From positions 74,354 through 138,353 of the forward strand of contig JBFHQE010000005.1 of NCBI GenBank assembly GCA_041592335.1: 64,000 bases of DNA, in the 5' to 3' direction. Positions 1 through 8,854 of the stretch are shown one piece after another. The first letter of the stretch is position 1. Each line of letters opens with the position of its first letter. Under the pieces are notes generated by a model, which was not told where the DNA came from, ran no database searches, and worked only from the letters and a program-made list of their open reading frames with translations. The stretch is from JBFHQE01 sp041592335. GTDB lineage: Bacteria > Pseudomonadota > Gammaproteobacteria > Thiohalobacterales > Thiohalobacteraceae. A program made the translations under genes and the position numbers.

Positions 1-165
1 CAATTGCGTGACCTGGAAGCCAAGGTAGCGAGCATGCCCGAAGTCGACAGTAACCGCGTAAACCAGATCAAGCAGCAGCTGGCCAACGGCAGCTTCGAAG
101 TCAACCCGGCCCGTATCGCCGACAAGATGATGAGCCTCGAACGCGCGCTGGGCGATCTTAACTAA
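1..165 (+). CDS. flgM: FlgM, anti-sigma-28 factor (C-terminal part only)
   Basis: The reading frame open from the first base ends at a TAA at 163-165 and gives the last 54 residues of an FlgM-like protein. The tail contains VNQIKQQLANGSFEVNP followed by RIADKMMSLERALG, the typical sigma-28-binding C-terminus. FlgM holds the flagellar sigma factor FliA inactive in the cytoplasm until it is exported through the finished hook. The next gene, an FlgN-like chaperone, starts three bases after the stop, which is the usual flgM-flgN order and supports the call. The start lies outside the window. Confidence 0.88.
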   Translation, partial: QLRDLEAKVASMPEVDSNRVNQIKQQLANGSFEVNPARIADKMMSLERALGDLN

Positions 166-168
166 TCC

Positions 169-648
169 ATGGCCGCGATTGATCGCAAACGCCTGGCCGA
201 CACCCTCAAGATGGGCCGCATCTGCGCCCAGCGGGTGTTGAGCCTTCTGGAGCAGGAGCGGCAGGCACTTGCCGCCCGGGACAGCCAGGCGATCGAGACA
301 CTCATCCCTCTGAAGATTCAGGCCTTCGAGCGTTGGGAACAGACCGAGCAACAACGACTGACCCTGCTGCACGAAGCCGGTTTTACGCCGGACAATGCCG
401 GTATGGAGAAATGCCTGGATGAGCTGGTGGCCATACCGCAGTTTCGTTCTGCCTGGCAGAAGCTTCTCGATCTCACCGTCAGCTGCCGCCGTGAAAATGA
501 AAACAACGGCACGATTATCGAAATCAACCGCCGCCAGACCAACGAGGCACTGGCCATTCTCTCCGGCCAACCCGTTCGACCAACCGGCTATGCCGCCAGT
601 GGCAACGCGCAGCGTAACCAGGATCACCGGCTTCTCGGCGAAGCCTGA
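169..648 (+). CDS. flgN: FlgN-family flagellar export chaperone
   Basis: A 159-residue, largely helical, charged protein of FlgN size and composition. FlgN proteins bind the hook-filament junction proteins FlgK and FlgL in the cytoplasm and deliver them to the flagellar type III export machine. The identification rests on the position directly behind flgM (3 bp gap, probable translational coupling; no strong ribosome site of its own) and on the helical pattern with the conserved-looking LLEQERQALAARD segment near residue 25. Sequence conservation in this family is low, so neighbourhood carries much of the weight. Confidence 0.8.
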   Translation: MAAIDRKRLADTLKMGRICAQRVLSLLEQERQALAARDSQAIETLIPLKIQAFERWEQTEQQRLTLLHEAGFTPDNAGMEKCLDELVAIPQFRSAWQKLLDLTVSCRRENENNGTIIEINRRQTNEALAILSGQPVRPTGYAASGNAQRNQDHRLLGEA

Positions 649-721
649 TACCCGTTTTACACTCTCAAGAAAGTCCCCTGAGCGGCCGTCATTTTGATAA
701 ATCAAAAGATAGAATGGACCC

Positions 722-1471
722 ATGGCCGAGGCAGGGAAAAAAACAGCCAGCAACCAGTATGAATCCAAGGCGGAGCGGGTCAGCCAGCTGCCGCAGATCA
801 TCGGTTTACTGAATCGCATCAAGGATGCAAAGACGTTGCTCAGCGTGCGCGTCGAAGGCTCCGGTGTCACCTACTCCAGCCTGTTACTCGATGTCAATTC
901 CGATAAAGGCTACGTCCTGCTGGATGAACTCAATAACGAACGTGCGCACAAGCTAGCGGCCGAAACCGGCAAGCTGCGTGTGTTTTGCCAGAACCAGGGG
1001 GTTGAGCTCAGTTTCAGCTGTGACATTCGTATTGCGCACAACAAGAAAGGCCTAACCTTCTACCAGGCCCCCATTCCCAGTGTCATTCATTACATGCAGC
1101 GCCGTAGCGATTATCGTGTGCATGTGGGAATGGACCAGAATATCCATTTAATCCTGCCCGTCGAAACCGAAAACAACCTGGATGCCGAACTGTTTGACGT
1201 GTCTTTTGGTGGAATCGGGGCGCGACTGGAATCGGAATGCCAGCTCCGCAGGGGACTCATCATTCCGTCCTGCAAACTTAATTTACCGGAACAGGAAGCG
1301 ATTGAAACCGACCTGGAAATCCGCTTCGTACAGGCCGATAACACCGGGAAATTCACCCGAATCGGCGGACGTTTCCTCGGCCTCGATCCCAATACCCGGG
1401 GCAAGATCCGCAAGGTCGTGACTCAGCTGGAACGGGAAATGCTGCGCAGAAAGACCCGCGGCGAAGAGTAA
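722..1471 (+). CDS. ycgR: YcgR-like flagellar brake protein with PilZ domain
   Basis: 249 residues with a YcgR N-terminal beta domain (about 20-115) and a C-terminal PilZ domain (about 125-240). The c-di-GMP binding signature is complete: RRSDYR at 127-132 (RxxxR) and DVSFGG at 159-164 (D/NxSxxG). Proteins of this family slow or bias the flagellar motor when c-di-GMP is high. It is the third gene of the flagellar cluster, 73 bp after flgN. A long diguanylate cyclase/phosphodiesterase gene at 29791-32472 could feed the same second messenger. Confidence 0.88.
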   Translation: MAEAGKKTASNQYESKAERVSQLPQIIGLLNRIKDAKTLLSVRVEGSGVTYSSLLLDVNSDKGYVLLDELNNERAHKLAAETGKLRVFCQNQGVELSFSCDIRIAHNKKGLTFYQAPIPSVIHYMQRRSDYRVHVGMDQNIHLILPVETENNLDAELFDVSFGGIGARLESECQLRRGLIIPSCKLNLPEQEAIETDLEIRFVQADNTGKFTRIGGRFLGLDPNTRGKIRKVVTQLEREMLRRKTRGEE

Positions 1472-1474
1472 CAC

Positions 1475-1503
1475 CTGATTTAAACTACATCCTTCGGTAC
1501 AAT
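1475..1503 (+). promoter_or_regulatory. Probable sigma-70 promoter of tRNA-Arg
   Basis: CTGATT (1475-1480) and TACAAT (1498-1503) are separated by 17 bp, and the -10 is followed by a GC-rich stretch (GCGGGTC) before the tRNA begins at 1513. A GC-rich discriminator is typical of stable RNA promoters under stringent control. No experimental start is known. Confidence 0.5.
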
Positions 1504-1512
1504 GCGGGTCGC

Positions 1513-1589
1513 GGCCTCGTAGCTCAGCTGGATAGAGCGCACCCCTCCTAAGGGTGAAGTCACAGGTTCGACTCCTGTCGGGGCCACCA
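1513..1589 (+). tRNA. tRNA-Arg (anticodon CCU)
   Basis: A complete 77-nt cloverleaf can be folded by eye: acceptor GGCCTCG with CGGGGCC, D stem GCTC/GAGC, anticodon stem CACCC/GGGTG, loop CTCCTAA with anticodon CCT at 1547-1549, T stem ACAGG/CCTGT with TTCGACT loop, discriminator A and an encoded CCA end. It reads the rare arginine codon AGG. It stands alone between the ycgR-like gene and the convergent opcA gene. Confidence 0.97.
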
Positions 1590-1609
1590 GTTTACTTTCC
1601 CCGTACAGG

Positions 1610-2722
1610 TTATTTGCCGAGTACATCTCCCATCTTCTGCACCACACCCACCGCCTGCTGAAATAACCGGTCCTTGGCACGATGTGCCAGCTGGGCCGCG
1701 ATCATGGCTTCTTTCTGCGGTTGCCTGGCATGTATTTCAGCGGGAGGCAGCGTCGAGTGTTCCGCGTCCAGGGACAGCCACTCATCATCTCCGTAAACAA
1801 AGGCCGCATGGCCGGGATTGGGACCAAGCCACTTCATTTCCAGTCGATACACCTGGGGTGAACCTTCGTCCAGACGAATAATCTCAACCTGCATATCTTT
1901 GCCGTTGGCCTTGAAAACCCACTGCGCCTTATTACCCGACTGCAGTTTCCCTTTATGCGGCTTCCAGCCAAGACGCGACGCCAGCCAGCCAACCAACAGC
2001 CAGGACAGGGGCAAGGCATGTGGGCCATGGGTAAGTGTGATTTGCTGTATGTTTTCCAGCGCACCGGGTGCCACTTGCGGGTCCATCACCTGGGCCAGAA
2101 TTCGTCGCCAGGGTTTAAGATAACGCCAGGCCAGGTTGAATACCGGCCGTTGCTCACTGGATACCCAGCGCGCCATCAGCCGCACACCTTCCGCCGGGTT
2201 CGGCCAGCCCACACTGTTATAAATCACCTGATCAGACAGATCCGCCAGCGTGGCGAAGTAGTCACCGCTCGCGGGCGGAGGCTGGTTACTGGCCCACCAC
2301 AACGCAGTGGGAAGATCGCCTATTAATAATGGACGCAGCACCGACCCCAGACGATCCACCCGCTCGGGATGAAAACGGATATCCACATGCTCCGAACACA
2401 ACTGCTTGCCCCCATCCGCGCGACGACAATGCGCGGAGACCTGCACATCGATACTTAAATCGTTCCGGGTCAATTCGGTCAGCAGAAACACCCGGGCAGG
2501 ATGCAGCTCCACCAGTTGCGGAATACCGGCTGCGACATCCATTGCCTGCGCTTCGGACTGGCAGGCAATAATCAGGTTAGACATGCAGGCACGGGTTACA
2601 CCAACCTCACCTTCGTCATCCGCATGCAAGGTATCCCAGAGTCGATTAAGCGCCTTTTCGATATCCGCAACATCGACATGCAAGGAAGGAACTGGTGTGT
2701 CAGTAGCCTTGGCCATACTCAC
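1610..2722 (-). CDS. opcA: OpcA-like glucose-6-phosphate dehydrogenase assembly protein
   Basis: 370 residues matching the OpcA family, which assembles or allosterically activates glucose-6-phosphate dehydrogenase in cyanobacteria and some other bacteria. Recognisable stretches include the region around LRPLLIGDLPTALWW (residues about 130-150) and the C-terminal substrate-binding-like part. The start codon overlaps the stop of zwf by 4 bp (ATGA), so the two are translationally coupled. The partnership with zwf in the same operon is strong support for function. No catalytic role of its own is expected. Confidence 0.85.
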   Translation of the reverse strand: MSMAKATDTPVPSLHVDVADIEKALNRLWDTLHADDEGEVGVTRACMSNLIIACQSEAQAMDVAAGIPQLVELHPARVFLLTELTRNDLSIDVQVSAHCRRADGGKQLCSEHVDIRFHPERVDRLGSVLRPLLIGDLPTALWWASNQPPPASGDYFATLADLSDQVIYNSVGWPNPAEGVRLMARWVSSEQRPVFNLAWRYLKPWRRILAQVMDPQVAPGALENIQQITLTHGPHALPLSWLLVGWLASRLGWKPHKGKLQSGNKAQWVFKANGKDMQVEIIRLDEGSPQVYRLEMKWLGPNPGHAAFVYGDDEWLSLDAEHSTLPPAEIHARQPQKEAMIAAQLAHRAKDRLFQQAVGVVQKMGDVLGK

Positions 2723-4263
2723 AAGATCCGCCAGCGGCGTTTATCCTCTTCAATCATGCGATCCGCCTCGACCGGCCCCCAGGTGCCCGACGGGTATTCC
2801 GGCAACCAGCGTTTCTTGCCAGATTCCCAGGCATTCAATATCGGCTGTATCCATTCCCAGGAAGCCTCAACCGCGTCGCGCCGCATAAACAAGGTCGCAT
2901 CGCCAATCATGACATCGAGCAACAGCCTTTCATAAGCCTCGGGGGATTGTCCGCCAAAGGTACTGCCATAACGGAAATCCATTTTTACCGGATAAATACG
3001 CACCCGGGCACCCGGCAACTTGGTGGCAATGCGTAACGACAAGCCTTCATCGGGCTGAATTTTCAAAGCCAGCACGTTGGCATCCAGTGGATGCTCGCTG
3101 TCCTGGTTGAACAGGATATGCGGCACATCCTTGAACTGCACGGCTATCTCACTGGCGCGCTTGGGCATGCGCTTGCCCGTGCGGATATAGAAAGGAACAC
3201 CCGCCCAGCGCCAGTTATCGATAAACAATCGTAACGCTACATAACTTTCCACCGTGGAATCGCTGGAAACGCCCTGCTCGCGCCGATAACCGCAAACCTC
3301 TTCACCTTGATAGAAACCCTGATCGTATTGCGCGCGCACCACGTGCCGGTCTACCTCATCCTCTTTTATCGGACGCAGGCAATGCAACACATCCAGGCGG
3401 TGATCGCGTATCACGTCGGCATGCATCGACCAGGGTGGCTCCATCGCCATCAGGGAAAGCAACTGCAGAATATGGTTCTGCACCATGTCGCGCAGCGCAC
3501 CGGCCGTTTCATAATAACCGGCACGCGTGCCCACGCCCTCTTCTTCAGATACCGTGATCTGAACATGATCGATATACTTGGAATTCCATAAGGGTTCGAA
3601 GATGGAATTACCGAAACGCATCACCAGAATATTCTGTACGGTTTCTTTACCCAGGTAATGATCGATACGGTAGATCTGGTCTTCGGCAAAACATTCACCC
3701 ACCACTTCATTGACTTCCCTGGCACTTGCCAGGTCGCGGCCAATGGGCTTTTCGACAATGAGTCGTGAAAAAGGTCCGCCCGAAGCCGTATCCTGAACCA
3801 GGCCAGCCGCTTTCAAATGCCTGGCGCAGGTACCAATGAATCGGGGAGGAACGGCCAGGTAAAAAATGCGATTGCCCGGAATACCGCATTGCGGTTCAAT
3901 TTCATCCAGTCGCGCCTTCAGGGCCCGATAGGCTTCCGGATCGTCAAAACTTCCCTGCTGATAATATAAACAGCGCTGGTAATTCGGCCAATGCTCTTCA
4001 TCCAGTGATTGCCGGGAAAACCGCTCGATCCCCTGCCGGGCAAATACCCGGTATTCCTCGTCGCTCATTTCCTCGAACGAAAAACCAAGCACCGCGAAAT
4101 TGGCCGGCAACAAGCCATCAAGGCCTAGATTGTAAATTGCGGGTAATAACTTGCGGCGGGACAGGTCGCCGGCACCGCCAAAAATCACCAGGGTGCAGGG
4201 CTGGGGTAAAACCGGATCGGAAAGATCGACCGACAATGGATTGACGACATCCTTTTCAGGCAT
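2719..4263 (-). CDS. zwf: Glucose-6-phosphate 1-dehydrogenase
   Basis: 514 residues, normal family length. It oxidises glucose 6-phosphate to 6-phosphogluconolactone with NADP+ at the head of the oxidative pentose phosphate and Entner-Doudoroff routes. The N-terminal nucleotide-binding loop is GGAGDLSRRK (29-38); the substrate and active-site signature RIDHYLGKE is at about 199-207, including the catalytic His-Tyr-Leu-Gly-Lys; EKPIGRD at about 171 is the conserved EKPxG motif. It is the first gene of the zwf-opcA pair. No pgl or edd gene follows in this window. Confidence 0.97.
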   Translation of the reverse strand: MPEKDVVNPLSVDLSDPVLPQPCTLVIFGGAGDLSRRKLLPAIYNLGLDGLLPANFAVLGFSFEEMSDEEYRVFARQGIERFSRQSLDEEHWPNYQRCLYYQQGSFDDPEAYRALKARLDEIEPQCGIPGNRIFYLAVPPRFIGTCARHLKAAGLVQDTASGGPFSRLIVEKPIGRDLASAREVNEVVGECFAEDQIYRIDHYLGKETVQNILVMRFGNSIFEPLWNSKYIDHVQITVSEEEGVGTRAGYYETAGALRDMVQNHILQLLSLMAMEPPWSMHADVIRDHRLDVLHCLRPIKEDEVDRHVVRAQYDQGFYQGEEVCGYRREQGVSSDSTVESYVALRLFIDNWRWAGVPFYIRTGKRMPKRASEIAVQFKDVPHILFNQDSEHPLDANVLALKIQPDEGLSLRIATKLPGARVRIYPVKMDFRYGSTFGGQSPEAYERLLLDVMIGDATLFMRRDAVEASWEWIQPILNAWESGKKRWLPEYPSGTWGPVEADRMIEEDKRRWRIL

Positions 4264-4334
4264 TCAGGCTCTCCAGAGAAAAAGAGTTCGAACAGACTAT
4301 AGGGGATTTCAAGCGCCTGATGAAGTGGTTTGTG

Positions 4335-6359
4335 TCAGAGCGGCGTGTTATTCATGATCGCTTTCTGCAGCAACATGAAATCGACCACATTTAATACGCC
4401 GTCCTGGTTGATGTCTGCCATCAGGCTTTCCAGTGTTGTCGGTGTTACCTGATCGAAAATAATGCGTGACAACACAACAAGGTCGCCCGCGTTCAGAGCA
4501 CCATCCGGGTTGCCGCGTGGCGCAAGATCACCCAGGTTGGAAGTCAGCGGATCGGTTGCATACGTCTGCACTTCTTCACCGTCCGTCAGGCCATCGCCAT
4601 CCGAGTCCGGATTTAATGGCTGCGTGCTATAGAGATTGACTTCCTCGCCATCCGATAACCCATCACCATCGCTATCCGGGTTATCCATGTATGTTCCAAG
4701 ACCGTTTTCTTGTGAGTTAGACAGCCCGTCACCATCCATATCGGAATCACAACTGTCACCAAAAGAGTCTCCATCGATATCGGACTGGTCGGCATTTGTA
4801 ACCGTTGGACAGTTATCAATGTCATTATCGACCAGGTCACCGTCCATATCCGGATCGCAAACATCGCCTACCCCGTCAACATCGAGGTCAGACTGATCAG
4901 CATTGGCAATTGCAGGGCAATTATCCTGGGTCTGAATGACGCCATCCCCATCGGTATCCAAGCTGATACGCTGCATCCCCGTTACCGTTCCACCCGAACG
5001 CTCATCGTTCACCGTGACGCCCATACCCTGCAAGTCTGATAGCACCTGGTCTACAGTTGCCGAGGGGGTCATTTGTTTCATCAACGCCCAGATACCGGCG
5101 ACGTGCGGCGTTGCCATTGATGTCCCATGCTTGGTTCCATAAGCACCATCAGGGACTGAAGAGCGGATAGCCGAGCCAGGGGCAAGCAGTGAAATAAAGG
5201 GAGCAATATTGGAATAACTGGGAATGGCATCGACACTGGTACAGCTTGGCCAGTTGCTTGATGTGTAATCACAGGTGGCGCCGACGCTGATAGCTGATGA
5301 TATACAGCCCGGTGCATTCATCGAATTCTTATAACCATTATTTCCCGAGGCAATCACCGTAGCAATATTTGCGGCTTTTAACTGATTAATAGCATCTCTA
5401 ACTGATGTATAGGCAGGTTCATTATCGCAATAGCCCGTATATTGCCCACCCCCGAGACTCATATTTACAGAGGCAATATTGAGCGAAGATCTCAATGCAT
5501 AAACACGCTCTAGTCCTTGCACCTGATTCGAAGTGTATGAAAGAACACAAGGATCATCAAATACTCCATTACCATTAACATCGACATTTGGGCATTTTCC
5601 AGATGCATAAGAGAATCGGCTGAATACCTGAATTGAAATGATATTTGCGCCTTTCGCTACACCGCTCGAACCTGCATCACTACCGGCCGCTATACCCGCC
5701 ACATGCGTACCATGATCACAGCCGTAAATCGTCGTGTGATCACAATTCACTCCTGTACCTGATGCTGTACTTGACCCCCTTGGACAGACAGACTCCGAAC
5801 CAGAATAAGTTGTTGAGTAACACGCCTCGGACACTACTTTTCCACTTAGAAACGGGTGGGTCTTGTCCACGCCCGTATCCAGAACCGCAACTGCCCAGCC
5901 ACTACCATCCACATTGATATCCCAGGCCGTGTTTGCACCTACTACCGCTGTACTCTGCGCCAGCGTTGGCGGCACCGGAATATCTTCAACAATATCGGCA
6001 ATCATCGGATTGTCGGCCAGCTGCGCAAGTTCATGCTTGTCGACATGCATCGCCATGTAAGGAATGAATTCAAATCGCTTGGCGGAATTTTTCGCTTCAA
6101 CAGACAGCAAGCGGTCAATCACCTGCTGCGCATTAGCTATATTCGCGCGCTGGGCAAGCTTGGCGACCTGGGACAGTCGGGTTTCAAGTTCATGAGGTAT
6201 ATTCAGCTTGACGATAACGGGAACACGTCCATGCTTGTTCGCTTTTTCGGCAAGCACGGCTACCCGGGCAGCTTTATCAGCGGGTATCTCCGCATTAACG
6301 CTGGGACCGGTAACAAGAAATATCAGGAATATCGCCAGCAGCGAATATACCCGCTTCAC
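4335..6359 (-). CDS. Secreted subtilisin-like serine protease with TSP3 and dockerin repeats
   Basis: 674 residues, GTG start behind a strong GGAGGGGG ribosome site. A signal peptide (1-23) is followed by an inhibitor-like propeptide (about 45-130), an S8 peptidase domain with catalytic Asp161 (VLDTGVD), His216 (DHGTHVAG) and Ser414 (GTSMATPHVAG), and extra cysteines that could form disulfides. Residues about 468-610 hold calcium-binding thrombospondin type 3 repeats (D-x-D-x-D-G). The C-terminus (about 615-671) has two dockerin-like calcium loops, NPDGALNAGDL and INQDGVLNVVDF. It is likely exported and calcium-stabilised; the dockerin suggests anchoring to a cohesin-bearing partner not seen here. 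Confidence 0.93.
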   Translation of the reverse strand: MKRVYSLLAIFLIFLVTGPSVNAEIPADKAARVAVLAEKANKHGRVPVIVKLNIPHELETRLSQVAKLAQRANIANAQQVIDRLLSVEAKNSAKRFEFIPYMAMHVDKHELAQLADNPMIADIVEDIPVPPTLAQSTAVVGANTAWDINVDGSGWAVAVLDTGVDKTHPFLSGKVVSEACYSTTYSGSESVCPRGSSTASGTGVNCDHTTIYGCDHGTHVAGIAAGSDAGSSGVAKGANIISIQVFSRFSYASGKCPNVDVNGNGVFDDPCVLSYTSNQVQGLERVYALRSSLNIASVNMSLGGGQYTGYCDNEPAYTSVRDAINQLKAANIATVIASGNNGYKNSMNAPGCISSAISVGATCDYTSSNWPSCTSVDAIPSYSNIAPFISLLAPGSAIRSSVPDGAYGTKHGTSMATPHVAGIWALMKQMTPSATVDQVLSDLQGMGVTVNDERSGGTVTGMQRISLDTDGDGVIQTQDNCPAIANADQSDLDVDGVGDVCDPDMDGDLVDNDIDNCPTVTNADQSDIDGDSFGDSCDSDMDGDGLSNSQENGLGTYMDNPDSDGDGLSDGEEVNLYSTQPLNPDSDGDGLTDGEEVQTYATDPLTSNLGDLAPRGNPDGALNAGDLVVLSRIIFDQVTPTTLESLMADINQDGVLNVVDFMLLQKAIMNNTPL

Positions 6360-6562
6360 AGGAAAACCCCCTCCATCACTAACTGGTTTAATAATGTTTT
6401 TAGTTAGTTACTGAAATGATCCTATCACCCCGGAAGCCTCAGCAAAACGCAGCGGCAAAAATTTCCCTGAAAGTGACAAATTTCCCGACATAACAACATC
6501 AGGACGATTGCCGACGAGATGAATTAAGTGGATGAAAAATGGGATTTTATCCCTGTAATGGC

Positions 6563-8761
6563 CTACTGAGTCTTGCGCCGTGCCTCGATGACATTGGGTA
6601 ATTGGCCAATCCGGGTCAGGACCCGACTGAGCGCCGTCAAATCCTCGATCTCGACCGTCAGCTGCATGTGAGCAGCATGATCCTTCTTGTCGGAATAGGT
6701 ATTTACCCCGATCACGTTAATCTTCTCTGCAGCCAGCACGGATGTGATATCGCGCAGTAGGCCGGAGCGATCGTAGGCATGGATCTGGATATCCACCGGA
6801 TAGGTCGACTCACCCTTGCCACCCCAGTCAACCTCGATGATGCGTTCACGCTCGTCGTTCTGCAGGCGCAGCACGTTCGGGCAATCGCGCCGATGTACCG
6901 TCACGCCGCGACCGCGCGTGATGTAACCCAGGATCGGATCGTTCGGCACCGGGTGGCAACATTGCGCCATGTGCGTTAATAAATTCCCGACACCTTCGAT
7001 CTGTACCGGGTCACTGATGTGCGAGCGTTTACGAGGATGCGCAATCGGTACTTCCTCGACCGTAACCGGTGCGGCGGTCAGTTCGGTTGCCGCACGCACG
7101 ATCTGCGGTGTATTGAGATCACCTTTACCGATCGACGAGAGCATTTCATCCACGCTACTCTGGTGGAGACGATCGGCAAGCTGTTCCCAGGCAAGATCGT
7201 TGATACCGATGCGGTTCAGTTCGCGTTCCAGCACCGAACGTCCGGCTGCAACGTTCAGATCGAAGTCCTGCAGGCGGAACCAGTGCCGCACTTTCGCCCG
7301 TGCCCGCGAAGTATGCAGGTAACCGAGGTGAGGGCTTAACCAGTCACGACTTGGCGCGCCGGAACGGGTCGTCAGTATCTCTACCTGATCGCCGCTGCGC
7401 AGTTCATAGGTCAGAGGCACCATGTGACTGTTGACCTTGGCGCCACGGCAACGATGACCGAGTTCGGTATGAATGTAGTAAGCAAAATCGAGCGGTGTCG
7501 CGCCCTGTGGCATATCCAGCACCTGCCCCTGCGGGGTCAGGACATAAACCCGTTCTTCGCGCGCTTCCGATTTGAAACGGTCGATAAAATCACTGGCGGA
7601 CGATTCCTCATCCTTCCATTCCAGCAGTTGCCGCATCCAGGCAATCTTCTGTTCATAGGCCGCATCGAAACGGGTGCCTTCCTTGTATCGCCAGTGCGCC
7701 GCCACACCGAGTTCCGCATGCTCGTGCATGTCGCGGGTACGTATTTGCACTTCCAGCGTTTTCCCGGCAGGACCAACCACCGCCGTATGCAATGAACGGT
7801 AGTTATTCTCTTTCGGGTTGGCGATGTAATCATCGAACTCGCGCGGAATGTGATGCCAGAGACTGTGTACTATCCCCAGCGCCGCATAACAATCCGCCAC
7901 GCGATCGACCAGGACACGCACCGCGCGCACATCGAAGATCTGGTGAAAATCGAGATTCTTGCGGCGCATCTTTTTCCAGATACTGAATATGTGCTTGGCG
8001 CGACCGTCGATCTGGGCCTCGATACCCACCTTCTCCAGCTCCCGCCGGAGCCGATCCACAACCTTGTTGATGTAGTCTTCCCGGTCCAGCCGTTTTTCAT
8101 CGAGACTGGAGGCAATCTCGCGATAGGTTTCCGGATCGAGATAACGCAAAGAAAGATCTTCCAGCTCCCACTTGATCTGGCCAATACCCAGCCGGTTGGC
8201 CAGTGGCGCGTAAATCTCCAGCGTTTCTCGTGCAATACGCCGTTGACGGGAATCATCAAGGTGCTTAAGGGTTCGCATGTTGTGCAGACGGTCGGCGAGT
8301 TTGATCAGCACCACGCGCACGTCTTCCACCATGGCCAGTAGTAACTTGCGCACGCTCTCGGCGTGATGCTGCTCTTTCTGCTGGGCATCGTGGCTGATCT
8401 TGCCCATCTTGGTCACGCCGTCCACCAGCCGCGCGATGGCTTCACCGAAGGATTCCTGCAACTCATGCAGCGTTACCGATGTGTCCTCGACCGTGTCGTG
8501 CAATATCGCGGCAACGATGGACTCGGTGTCCATGTTGAGATCGGAGAGAATTTCGGCCACCGCCATGACATGGGTGACATAAGGTTCGCCGGAAGCGCGC
8601 GTCTGCCCTTCATGGGCATGCTCGGAGAGGGTGATGGCACGAGCAATCAGTTCGCGTTCGGCATCGCTGCGGCCACGGCTTAAATGATCCAGCCAGATCC
8701 CCGGGTCCAGTTTTTGCTGGCCCGCAACGGCTTGCAGGTTGGAATGGCTGGTGCTGACCAT
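6563..8761 (-). CDS. relA: RelA-type (p)ppGpp synthetase with an apparently intact HD domain
   Basis: 732 residues. Domain order is HD (about 45-200), synthetase (about 250-360), TGS (about 400-465), helical region and ACT (about 655-732). The synthetase has EFDD at 308-311, the ExDD form seen in RelA rather than the RxKD form of bifunctional Rel/SpoT, and RelA-type flanks (GRAKHIFSIWKKM, IANPKENNYRSLHT). Unlike E. coli RelA, the hydrolase motifs look largely preserved: H64, HDTVEDT at 88-94 and KLADRLHN at 154-161. It makes (p)ppGpp during amino acid starvation; hydrolase activity is possible but untested. Confidence 0.93.
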   Translation of the reverse strand: MVSTSHSNLQAVAGQQKLDPGIWLDHLSRGRSDAERELIARAITLSEHAHEGQTRASGEPYVTHVMAVAEILSDLNMDTESIVAAILHDTVEDTSVTLHELQESFGEAIARLVDGVTKMGKISHDAQQKEQHHAESVRKLLLAMVEDVRVVLIKLADRLHNMRTLKHLDDSRQRRIARETLEIYAPLANRLGIGQIKWELEDLSLRYLDPETYREIASSLDEKRLDREDYINKVVDRLRRELEKVGIEAQIDGRAKHIFSIWKKMRRKNLDFHQIFDVRAVRVLVDRVADCYAALGIVHSLWHHIPREFDDYIANPKENNYRSLHTAVVGPAGKTLEVQIRTRDMHEHAELGVAAHWRYKEGTRFDAAYEQKIAWMRQLLEWKDEESSASDFIDRFKSEAREERVYVLTPQGQVLDMPQGATPLDFAYYIHTELGHRCRGAKVNSHMVPLTYELRSGDQVEILTTRSGAPSRDWLSPHLGYLHTSRARAKVRHWFRLQDFDLNVAAGRSVLERELNRIGINDLAWEQLADRLHQSSVDEMLSSIGKGDLNTPQIVRAATELTAAPVTVEEVPIAHPRKRSHISDPVQIEGVGNLLTHMAQCCHPVPNDPILGYITRGRGVTVHRRDCPNVLRLQNDERERIIEVDWGGKGESTYPVDIQIHAYDRSGLLRDITSVLAAEKINVIGVNTYSDKKDHAAHMQLTVEIEDLTALSRVLTRIGQLPNVIEARRKTQ

Positions 8762-8802
8762 GGCTACTCGTGTACGTCCTCGCGATACTGTCCGATACCT
8801 TT

Positions 8803-8830
8803 AATATAAAGGCAAGATTTGTTCCTGCAA
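8803..8830 (-). promoter_or_regulatory. Probable sigma-70 promoter of relA
   Basis: On the minus strand TTGCAG (8830-8825) and TATATT (8808-8803) are 16 bp apart, about 40 bp upstream of the relA ATG. No competing promoter-like pair is obvious in this gap. Confidence 0.45.
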
Positions 8831-8854
8831 GGATTTTGACGCTCTGTGGGGTAT

